A stretch of DNA of 50,474 nucleotides from Solibacillus sp. FSL W7-1436 (lineage in GTDB: Bacteria; Bacillota; Bacilli; Bacillales_A; Planococcaceae). Positions 43,618 to 50,474 of the stretch are shown one piece after another. Within the stretch, counting starts at the first letter, position 1, and each line of letters opens with the position of its first letter. Location: NCBI RefSeq assembly GCF_038007305.1, contig NZ_JBBOWV010000003.1, positions 1 through 50,474 on the forward strand, given 5' to 3'. A program made the position numbers and the translations under genes. The notes beneath the pieces were generated by a model. The model ran no database searches. It saw only the letters and a program-made list of their open reading frames with translations, and was not told the origin of the DNA.

Positions 43618-43740
43618 GTGAGCAGAAGATTTGTTGAAATAGGAATTTATGAACGATCTAAATCTTTACATCATTTGCAGCAAGAGATCTCGGCATTCTT
43701 GCAACGGTATGAGCATTTCATGAAAATTCAAAAAATGTAA
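43618..43740 (+). CDS. Possible small protein downstream of the replication-relaxation gene
   Basis: A 40-codon frame from GTG 43618, helical and basic (SKSLHHLQQEISAFLQRYEHFMKIQKM). AAAGG lies about 10 bases upstream. A 21-codon frame from the ATG at 43557, overlapping the previous stop, reads into it in another frame (MNIPLKGKLLWFNDRLKVW), so the two could be one frameshifted gene. Not recognised. Confidence 0.3.
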   Translation: MSRRFVEIGIYERSKSLHHLQQEISAFLQRYEHFMKIQKM

Positions 43741-43927
43741 ATGAATAACTTTATAGAAAAGCCATGTATGTTGTTAAATGATATGGTCCCCATTAGGTAG
43801 ATAGATTAAAAATAAAATCTGTTTTTCAAATGGGGGGCATTTCAATTCCAATGTTACTCAAATCATATTTAGTTCAATTTTATAAAATTAGTTGAATATA
43901 GGGAGAGTTCTTAAGGAAGCAATTATT

Positions 43928-43943
43928 TGGCACGATAATTGCA
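43928..43943 (+). promoter_or_regulatory. Sigma-54 (SigL) promoter
   Basis: TGGCACGATAATTGCA fits the -24/-12 consensus TGGCAC-N5-TTGCW exactly. It is placed 25 bases before the aldehyde dehydrogenase ATG, which has GGGAGG upstream. An enhancer-binding activator would be needed; none is encoded in the window. Confidence 0.85.
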
Positions 43944-43967
43944 TGTGAATAGCTAGGGAGGATAATA

Positions 43968-44840
43968 ATGGAAAAAACAAAATTGTATTTAAATGGGGAA
44001 TGGGTATCAGCAAAGAGAACGTATGATTTATATTCCCCATATACTCGAGGAAAAATCGCTGAGGTAGCGCTAGCAAATGAATCTGATGTAAAAGCAGCTT
44101 TGATAGGAGCTCATAATGCTTTTAAAGAAATAAAGGACATGCCTTCTTATAAAAGAGCTGAGATTCTTTATAACGTAGTTGCTTTATTAAAGGAGAGGAA
44201 AGAAGAGGCAGCGAGTATTATTGCATTAGAGGCTGCAAAACCCATTAAAACAGCTAGAACTGAAATAGATAGAACTATTGCTACTTACCAATTTGCAGCA
44301 GAAGAAGCTAAACGTATATATGGCGAAACTATTCCAATGGATGCTGCACCAGGGGGAGAACAGCATATCGGATTCACTTGGCGAGAACCATTAGGTGTGG
44401 GAGTTGCAATTAGTCCATTTAATTTAGTAGCACATAAATTGGGACCAGCTATCGCTGCAGGTAATACAATTGTACTTAAACCAGCAGAGCAAACCCCTTT
44501 AAGTGCATTGTTTATTGCAAAATTATTTGAAGAGGCTGGTTTACCACCAGGTGCTTTGCAAGTAATTACTGGTGATGGGCGAGAGCTTAGTCATGCATTA
44601 ACTACAGATCCTTTAATAAAAAAAATATCATTCACAGGAAGTGCAACTGTAGGGAAAATTATAAAAAAACAAGCTGGGTTGACGAAGATGACCTTAGAAT
44701 TGGGCTCTAATTTCCTGGACTCCCAGCATTTTACTTACAGTAACCGTGTCATAAATAAGTTCCCCATCAATTGTTGTATCAGATATATCCGATATAAAAT
44801 TTATATTCGATGTATCAGACATAACTCATCACCCCTTTAG
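43968..44840 (+). pseudogene. Aldehyde dehydrogenase, truncated before the active site
   Basis: The first 247 residues are a typical NAD(P)-dependent aldehyde dehydrogenase: KLYLNGEWVSAKRTYDLYSP, ALGVGVAISPFNLVAHKLGPAIAAGN-like LGVGVAISPFN (about 143), VLKPAEQTPLSAL, and ITGDGRELSHAL...ISFTGSATVGKII, ending LTKMTLELGSN near 44712. The frame then continues about 43 residues into an unrelated segment, the duplicated MerR-gene 5' region read on the other strand. The catalytic Cys and the C-terminal half are missing and were not found elsewhere. Family length is about 480. Confidence 0.9.
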
Positions 44841-45000
44841 TACATACAATTCGTAAAAACTTAGGACATTCCTTTGTAAAACGTTCTATAAATTAAGACA
44901 TATTAAGTATAACGGACATAACTGATGTAACTGATATATCCAGTACGTAGGCTCAGCAAATAAGTGGGGTTAGTTGAATTAAGGCATGAGCCCGATGCAA
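44707..45000 (-). repeat. Duplicate of the MerR-like gene 5' region and promoter
   Basis: Corresponds to 40860-41152 in the same orientation. It contains the complement of the first 37 codons or so (starting from an ATG at 44821), the promoter and an IS3-end fragment (GCATGAGCCCGATGCAATAC). It forms the breakpoint with the aldehyde dehydrogenase gene. Confidence 0.8.
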
Positions 45001-45774
45001 TACTGTACCTATGGTAACCAACAAACTAAAGGAATTTCTTAAGTTAGATGTTACATTTTTATTTTTTACTCATTCAAATATTTATATGTACGGCCTAGAG
45101 CTCGCTTGCTAAGGGGAAGAAGCATCCTAGGGCTATTTGGAATATTCGCAAGTGGAATGCAATAGCAACACTACTGAATTAAATTTAGGCAGAGTTAAGA
45201 CTGCTGACTTAGCTGCTGTAACTAAGTCTAGGACGCAGTTACATGCTTTCTTGTTGATGTGGGCATTGGAAGAAAACTTATGAATGGAATTATCATATTA
45301 TTGGCCAATTAAATTCGAATTCAAGGTAAAGGTTTTGTTATTGATAATGGAGAGATACAAAACTGAGGAGAGAATATGATTAATAATAAAAAAACAAGCA
45401 CCTAAAATCTGGTCTTATTGCTGAATTTCTTTTTCGAGAAATGCGCCCGTGAGCTACAGGTGAATTGTGGAGATTACAATAAAATAAAAAAGCTACCACA
45501 GGCTGCAAGAGCAGCCAATAGTATCTTTAAATGTTATTCGGAAAACTGCAAGAGCAGTTCATAAAATAACAAAAGTAACTTATTGTGATTGATAAAATAA
45601 ATTTTATCAATCTGACTTGACCTTTTCAAGTGGTGAAGGTACTTCATTGAAAACATACTTTCGGATTCATACATACCTAGGGGTTACGTAAAATTAATAA
45701 TTTTTAAAAGCGACTAAGGATTAGAACCGCTGAATACCCCATCGATTGCTGAGAATGTAACCGCTAAAATAAAC
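45001..45774. other. Gene-free stretch with covarying hairpins
   Basis: No gene can be supported. Two hairpins share the CTGCAAGAGCAG core with complementary flanks: GGCTGCAAGAGCAGCC (45501-45516) and AACTGCAAGAGCAGTT (45544-45559). A perfect 12-bp inverted repeat GATTGATAAAAT/ATTTTATCAATC with a 2-nt loop follows at 45587-45612, then an ACCTT/AAGGT stem near 45619-45640. The rest looks like mobile-element debris. Confidence 0.5.
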
Positions 45775-48152
45775 TTAACAGTTTTTGCTCATTTCAATTG
45801 AACACTTTTTCACCAATTTAATAGTTTCCTGTAAACTGAAAATATCAGTTTATTAGGAGGTTGTACCAATGGAGGAGAAGCTTGTGTTACATATCGAAAT
45901 TCATCAATTACGCAATCGTCGATTAAAGGTTGCACAAATCGCAAAACGACTAAAAATATCACGTAACACCGTGTATAAATATTTAGGTATGTCATTTGAA
46001 GATGCAATAAATGAATTTAGTCAGACCGGACGCAAAAAGAAGCTGGATGAATACCAAGATTGGATTGTAGGTTGGTTACTTGAGTTTCCTAGCTTAACGG
46101 GAGCGCAAGTTTTAGATTGGCTACAAGAAAAATTCCCAACGATTGATGTAGGAGAAAGTACGGTTAGGCGTTATGTAAATGAAATTCGTGAAATTTATCA
46201 AATTGAAAAAGTAGATGAACCTCGAGAATACGAAGCCGTTATTGAACTGCCTCCAGGGAAGCAATTACAAGTAGATTGGGGACAAACCATTCAAAAAACA
46301 ACGGTTGGTAAAGAAGTGAAATTATATTTCGTAGCCTTTGTGTTAGCACACTCCCGGCATAAATTCACTGTGTGGTTAGATCGACCTTTTACAACAAGAG
46401 ATACAATAGACTGTCATGAAAAAGCTTTTCAGTTTTATGGCGGTATAACGGATGAAATTGTTTACGATCAAGATAATTTAATTGCGGTAAGTGAAAACGC
46501 TGGGGATCTTATTTTAACTCAGGAGTTTCAACAATACGTAAAAGACCGGAAATTTAAAATCTATCTGTGCCGCAAAGCAGATCCCGAATCGAAAGGCAAA
46601 ATAGAGAGTGTTGTAAAATACGTAAAATATAATTTCGCTAAAAATCGAATTTATACAACACTTGAGGACTGGAACGATAGGTCTTTAAAATGGTTAGAAC
46701 GTACAGGGAATTATAAAGTGCACAATACAACAAAAAAGAGACCTTTCGAAGTGTTTCTCCTGGAAAAGCAACACTTAAGAAAAGTCTCTACACCGCTTCC
46801 TAAATTAGAAAGCAACCATATAGAAATTATAACAAGGAATGTCAACAAGGACAACACAGTTCGGTACGCATCTAATCGATATTCCGTTCCACTGGGAACA
46901 TATACGAACTATCCAGTCATACAAATAGTGCCCCAAGGGCAGAAATTAAAAATATTAGTACCGCATACTGGCGAAATTCTTGCGGAACATACCATTAGTT
47001 TAGAAAAAGGCAAACTAATAAAAAATATAAATCATGGACGTGATCGCTCTAAGTCGCTCGATGAGTTACAACGTAATGTGCTCACTTTATTTCCATTTAA
47101 AGGAGCCGAGCAATATATTCAAGATGTTTGTCATACATACGGTCGATATCGTAGAGATCAATTATTGTTATTCCAAAAAATTGCGAAAGAGAACCCAGAA
47201 TGGATTTCTGCAGCAATTAATAAATGTATTCAAGAAAAGTTATATAGCGCAAATGAGTTTCGAGATGTGGTCGCCTATTTTAAGCGAACAAAAATTGAAC
47301 CAGAACAGCCAATAACTACTGTAAAAGAATCAAAAGAATCGCTAGCAATAGCAGTTCAAACGAGAGATTTAAAAGAATACATTCAACGTATGGGAGGCAA
47401 ATAATATGAGTAAAAGTGTGGCAGATATCCAACAGGCATTTAAGCAATTACGTTTAGCAGAAACGGCTGAGGGGCTCCCAGAGCTTCTCCGCCAAGCAGA
47501 GCAAGTATCGTGGACGTATTTAGAATTCATTGATGAACTAACAACATTAGAGCTTAAAAGACGAGAAGAAAAGAGTATCGAAAAGCGTTTATCGTGGGCA
47601 CGTTTCCCATACCATAAGCCGTTGCATATGTTTCAGTTAGAGGAGCAAACAGCGATTACAGAGCGCCAAATGAAACAGCTGCAAGAGTTCCAATGGTTAG
47701 AGCAAAGTTACAATTTAATTCTTTTGGGACCACCTGGTGCAGGGAAAACGTTATTGGCCGTAGGCTTAGGCATTGAAGCCATTCAAAAAGGCTTTCAAGT
47801 CTATTTCATAACAATGGGAGAATTAATTCAGTTATTGAAAACTGAGGAATTTACACATCGCTCACAAATCCAATTAAAACGTTTGAGAGCGTCAGATTTA
47901 ATTATTATCGATGATGTGATGTATATGGCTTTAGATCAACGGGAAGCCACTTTATTCTTTCAACTCGTACATCAGCTATACGAACAAAGTTCGCTAATAT
48001 TGACATCAAATCGAAGTCCAGAAGAATGGACAGAGTTAGTAGATAACCAAGGGATGATGACTGCTATTTTAGACCGCCTGTTACACAGAGTCGAGGTCAT
48101 TCATATGAACAATGAAAGTCATCGTTTAAAACATCAACAAAGAATCTTTAAC
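45775..48152 (+). mobile_element. IS21 family element no. 2, interrupted by IS66
   Basis: The left end lies around 45775-45810 (TTTTTGCTCATT and GAACACTTTTT words). istA and istB are intact up to the IS66 insertion at 48153. The right end is at bases 9-48 of the window, across the circle. The exact outer bases and target duplication are not determined. It differs from IS21 no. 1 in end sequence and proteins. Confidence 0.85.
45869..47404 (+). CDS. istA: IS21 transposase IstA
   Basis: A 511-residue DDE transposase. The N-terminal helix-turn-helix is RNRRLKVAQIAKRLKISRNTVYKYL (about 14-38). The core holds first Asp LQVDWGQTIQ, second Asp EIVYDQDNLIA, and Glu DPESKGKIESVVKYVKYNF. The C-terminal domain includes NRYSVPLGTYTNYPVIQI. 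The ATG at 45869 has AGGAGG 9 bases upstream. The reading frame is intact. One base separates it from istB. Confidence 0.93.
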   Translation: MEEKLVLHIEIHQLRNRRLKVAQIAKRLKISRNTVYKYLGMSFEDAINEFSQTGRKKKLDEYQDWIVGWLLEFPSLTGAQVLDWLQEKFPTIDVGESTVRRYVNEIREIYQIEKVDEPREYEAVIELPPGKQLQVDWGQTIQKTTVGKEVKLYFVAFVLAHSRHKFTVWLDRPFTTRDTIDCHEKAFQFYGGITDEIVYDQDNLIAVSENAGDLILTQEFQQYVKDRKFKIYLCRKADPESKGKIESVVKYVKYNFAKNRIYTTLEDWNDRSLKWLERTGNYKVHNTTKKRPFEVFLLEKQHLRKVSTPLPKLESNHIEIITRNVNKDNTVRYASNRYSVPLGTYTNYPVIQIVPQGQKLKILVPHTGEILAEHTISLEKGKLIKNINHGRDRSKSLDELQRNVLTLFPFKGAEQYIQDVCHTYGRYRRDQLLLFQKIAKENPEWISAAINKCIQEKLYSANEFRDVVAYFKRTKIEPEQPITTVKESKESLAIAVQTRDLKEYIQRMGGK

Positions 48153-48176
48153 GTAAGCCCGAAATATAAAAAATAG
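47406..48176 (+). CDS. istB: IS21 ATPase IstB, last codons replaced by the IS66 end
   Basis: AAA+ ATPase with Walker A ILLGPPGAGKTLLAVGL near residue 104 and Walker B DLIIIDDVMYMAL near residue 166. The native frame runs to AAC at 48152. The seven codons after it (VSPKYKK) come from the IS66 terminal repeat. In the uninterrupted element the next codons were GAA TAA (bases 9-14), giving 250 residues. Only one native residue is lost, so the protein may still work, but the element's right end is now 2.3 kb away. Confidence 0.88.
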   Translation: MSKSVADIQQAFKQLRLAETAEGLPELLRQAEQVSWTYLEFIDELTTLELKRREEKSIEKRLSWARFPYHKPLHMFQLEEQTAITERQMKQLQEFQWLEQSYNLILLGPPGAGKTLLAVGLGIEAIQKGFQVYFITMGELIQLLKTEEFTHRSQIQLKRLRASDLIIIDDVMYMALDQREATLFFQLVHQLYEQSSLILTSNRSPEEWTELVDNQGMMTAILDRLLHRVEVIHMNNESHRLKHQQRIFNVSPKYKK

Positions 48177-48237
48177 CGCACCTTTACGGTACGCACGACA
48201 AATGGCCAACTATCCTAAATTTTTTTCAGATAGTTGG

Positions 48238-49812
48238 CTATTTTGCACATGTGGCTTGAATATTTTCTGACCAAGGCATGTAGTTATGTAAAATCTCAGG
48301 TTGCTGATGAAATGGTAAATTTGGTAATTCCGTCATCAGCTTCACCAGATACTGATAAAAATCAATCCCGTTTGCTTTGGCCGTTTCAGCCAAGCTTAAA
48401 CAGATGGCATTCGCATTGGCACCCGCTTCGCTCACAGAGAAAAGCCAATTTTTACGGCCAATAACATTTGGACGAATCGCATTTTCAGCGGGATTATTGT
48501 CAATTGCGATGTGACCGTTATCAAGAAAGACTTTTAACTCATCTGCTCGGCTCAATGTGTAGTCCGCTGCTTTCGCAATTGCGTTTTTACCAAAGAAAGG
48601 AGAACGGTCAATCCAATCGAAAAATTCAGCTACGATGGGCTTTGCTTCTTGTTGACGAACTCGCACACGTTCTTCCGGTAAAAGGTGTTTGATTTTACGC
48701 TCGATGTGAAATAAACGATCGCAATATTCAACACCTATTCGCCCGTTTTTACTATCAGCTTTCAGCCAATAACGTCGTACGTGCGCCCAACAGTTAGCGA
48801 ACTGAACATTAGGCAATTGACCATAAGCCGAATAGCCATCACAAATCACAGTCCCTTTGAACCCTGCAATTAAATTTTCTAATATAGCTCGCCCTCGTGA
48901 GAGAGCGCTCTTAAATAAAACGATAATAGGACCTTCACTTTGTACACTACGACATACCCAGTTATAGGCGTTCGATTGAGCGGATTTCCCATCTGAACGT
49001 TTGAGTATTTGTGCATACGTTTCATCCACATGCAGCACAGATTTCGCCGTCAATAGTTGCTTCATCAAAACATAAAGCGGTTGAAGCCAATCTTCTGCTA
49101 CGCGTATTACCCAATTGGATAAATTCTTATCGTTGGTATGTAGGCCATGTCGCTCCCATTCATTTACCTGACGGTAAAGAGGCAAGTACTGGATAAACTT
49201 ATCATAGATAAGTTTTGCTAAAACAGTGGGTCCGGCAATGCTTCTTTGGATAGCGCCTTGTGGTGCTTTACCACGTTTGATTTGTGCTTTTTGTAGGGCA
49301 TCTTTTTTACACGCTTTGCACTCATAAGCATGTTCAAAATGTTGTACACGTTTCAACGTAGCTGGAATAAATTTCGCTTCTTCACGTACCATCGTTGAAC
49401 TGAATTCTACCATTTCACCGAGACAACAATCACAAGCTAAATTAGCTGGATGATGATGAATTTCCTCAACTTCAATATCCTCACGAAACGAATCATTTCG
49501 TTTTTTATTTGTCTTTTTACGAGTAACGGTATAACTAACCGTTTCCGTGCTTTGTTCTTCTGTCTGCTCAGGTTCGTTAAAAGACGGATCTTCTTCAAAT
49601 AAAGAGCCCTGTCCGTCTGGTGCTTGATATTTGGATTTCTCTGACTTAGAGCCGTATAAGGCTTTCGTTAATTGACGAACTTGTTCCGTCAACGCTTCTA
49701 TTTGTCGATTTGACTGAGCTAACTGTTCTTCAAGTAATCGTATAATACGTTCGTTTTGTTCTTCTTGCTTCTGTTTAACAAGCGTCAAATCGTTCACCAC
49801 TTTTCCGTTCAA
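48238..49812 (-). CDS. tnpC: IS66 transposase TnpC
   Basis: A 524-residue DDE transposase. An N-terminal leucine-zipper-like coiled coil (QKQEEQNERIIRLLEEQLAQSNRQIEALTEQVRQLTKALYG) is followed by a Cys zinc-finger segment (LACDCCLGEM...CKACKK) and the catalytic core (VLHVDETYAQI, TVICDGYSAYG, then DNNPAENAIRPNVIGRKNWLFS). The annotated start is TTG at 49812, without a clear ribosome site; GTG codons 12-15 bases later are alternatives. Confidence 0.93.
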   Translation of the reverse strand: MNGKVVNDLTLVKQKQEEQNERIIRLLEEQLAQSNRQIEALTEQVRQLTKALYGSKSEKSKYQAPDGQGSLFEEDPSFNEPEQTEEQSTETVSYTVTRKKTNKKRNDSFREDIEVEEIHHHPANLACDCCLGEMVEFSSTMVREEAKFIPATLKRVQHFEHAYECKACKKDALQKAQIKRGKAPQGAIQRSIAGPTVLAKLIYDKFIQYLPLYRQVNEWERHGLHTNDKNLSNWVIRVAEDWLQPLYVLMKQLLTAKSVLHVDETYAQILKRSDGKSAQSNAYNWVCRSVQSEGPIIVLFKSALSRGRAILENLIAGFKGTVICDGYSAYGQLPNVQFANCWAHVRRYWLKADSKNGRIGVEYCDRLFHIERKIKHLLPEERVRVRQQEAKPIVAEFFDWIDRSPFFGKNAIAKAADYTLSRADELKVFLDNGHIAIDNNPAENAIRPNVIGRKNWLFSVSEAGANANAICLSLAETAKANGIDFYQYLVKLMTELPNLPFHQQPEILHNYMPWSENIQATCAK

Positions 49813-49850
49813 GTTATATGTGGATGATTATACCATTTAATATATGATGA

Positions 49851-50204
49851 TTAAAAGATACCTTTTACAGATTTTGCAATTGCCTTCGGCTGTTGTAGAG
49901 ATAATCCTTCCAACAACCAACGCAGCTCTTGTTGCGAAAGTTTGCGTACCTCATTTTCATCTTTTGGCCATTGTAATTTCCCATTATCTAATCGTTTATA
50001 AAGCATGGCGAAGCCATCTCCATCGAAATACAAACATTTATACCGATCCTTGCTCCATCCAGAAAACAGAAAGATAGAATCACTATACGGATCCAATTCG
50101 AAAGAATCTTGAATGAGCGTTGCGAGACCATCAATACCTTTACGCATGTCTGTCTTACCGCAGATGATGTAGATGTTTTGCACGCTCGTAAAATCCTGTT
50201 TCAT
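49851..50204 (-). CDS. tnpB: IS66 accessory protein TnpB
   Basis: 117 residues of the IS66 Orf2 family: IYIICGKTDMRKGIDGLATLIQDSF, IFLFSGWSKDRYKCLYFDGDGFAMLYKRLDNGKLQWP, ending QQELRWLLEGLSL. Needed for transposition in known IS66 elements. Its ATG overlaps the tnpA stop by 3 bases (ATGA type). Confidence 0.93.
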   Translation of the reverse strand: MKQDFTSVQNIYIICGKTDMRKGIDGLATLIQDSFELDPYSDSIFLFSGWSKDRYKCLYFDGDGFAMLYKRLDNGKLQWPKDENEVRKLSQQELRWLLEGLSLQQPKAIAKSVKGIF

Positions 50205-50392
50205 CCCTTCAGCTCCTTCATAATGGTTTGGATAATGCGCTCATCTACGCCATTGAAGAAGGAAATTTCAGCCACAGCGGTTTTAATTACACAACTTGGC
50301 TCAGCAGTGTATTGAAGAGAATGATTCGAAGAAGTTTCAACTGGAAGAGGATCGAGTTTGACGGGAACAATGGTTAATTTGTTTTTAGACAT
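50201..50392 (-). CDS. tnpA: IS66 accessory protein TnpA
   Basis: About 63 residues from ATG 50392 (AAAGGAGGTG 6 bases upstream); an earlier ATG at 50419 lacks such a site. The C-terminal VAEISFFNGVDERIIQTIMKELKG is the part conserved in the relic at 38235-38315. It is short compared with classical IS66 TnpA (about 90-130 residues). Confidence 0.8.
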   Translation of the reverse strand: MSKNKLTIVPVKLDPLPVETSSNHSLQYTAEPSCVIKTAVAEISFFNGVDERIIQTIMKELKG

Positions 50393-50474
50393 AAATGGCA
50401 CCTCCTTTGGTTGATACATTTATCGTACCGGAGGTGCCTGATGTTTTATATGCGTTGTTTGATTACGGGCTTAC

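Larger units (their letters stand above)
48153..50474 (-). mobile_element. IS66 family element (complete)
   Basis: Terminal repeats begin GTAAGCCCG at 48153 and, inverted, at 50474. Both share further words (GCACC, CGGTACG, AAATG). The 8-bp target duplication TCTTTAAC lies at 48145-48152 and 1-8. It carries tnpA, tnpB and tnpC on one strand. A hairpin GCCAACTATC/GATAGTTGGC (about 48206-48240) sits inside its left end as a terminator of tnpC. Confidence 0.92.

Noticed and set aside
48234-49196. Plus-strand frames over the IS66 tnpC gene
   Set aside because: Antisense shadows of a well-recognised transposase.
1-50474. tRNA, rRNA or riboswitch genes
   Set aside because: No sequence with the expected conserved parts was noticed by eye; a tRNA or Rfam scan was not possible.

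Overview
The 50,474-base window reads as one complete circular plasmid of a low-GC Gram-positive, spore-former-type bacterium (Bacillus/Lysinibacillus/Solibacillus-like; inferred from AT-rich codon use, strong AGGAGG-type ribosome sites and the gene families). Circularity is seen directly. The last base (50474) is the outer end of an IS66 element. The 8 bases just before its other end (48145-48152, TCTTTAAC) recur as bases 1-8. Joining base 50474 to base 1 restores an interrupted IS21 istB gene (ending RIFNE-stop) and supplies the missing right end of that IS21 element.

Layout. (1) 360-14960: a catabolic island. On the minus strand are DUF4387 and AtuA/DUF1446 proteins, a C26 glutamine-amidotransferase-like hydrolase and a complete peptide-type ABC importer (binding lipoprotein, two permeases, two ATPases). 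On the plus strand are a GntR/UTRA regulator, two acyl-CoA dehydrogenase subunits, an enoyl-CoA hydratase, a family III CoA-transferase and an IclR regulator. Together they look like import, hydrolysis, CoA activation and beta-oxidation-like degradation of an unidentified acid or acyl conjugate, with three similar GntR-type operator candidates. (2) 15115-18403: a decayed IS21 element that truncated a MerR-like plasmid gene. (3) 18863-21303: a tyrosine recombinase, a zeta-toxin-like kinase without an epsilon antitoxin, and a small charged protein. (4) 21305-23193: a group IIC intron placed directly after a terminator. (5) 23207-29418: a type I restriction-modification system with an additional half-size specificity protein and three palindromic operator candidates spaced exactly 41 bp apart.

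(6) 29564-33324: the maintenance core. It holds ParA, a small ribbon-helix-helix-like partner, four blocks of 8-bp-phased TCTAC/TATAC repeats (about 29 units) that look like a centromere and operator, and a putative primase-type replication protein. (7) 33325-43740: accessory plasmid backbone with a structured-RNA candidate, an RHH-like protein, 20-bp tandem repeats, a secreted protein, an intact IS3 element, an XRE regulator divergent from a DGQHR/DndB-like protein, a MerR-like coiled-coil protein, and a replication-relaxation family protein behind an attenuator-like hairpin. (8) 43928-45000: an aldehyde dehydrogenase gene with a consensus sigma-54 promoter, cut before its catalytic cysteine by recombination with a duplicate of the MerR-like gene's 5' region. 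(9) 45775-50474: a second IS21 element interrupted by the IS66 element. No rRNA, tRNA or CRISPR array was recognised.

Most family calls rest on reading motifs by eye. Where a start codon was moved, the reason is given in the entry.
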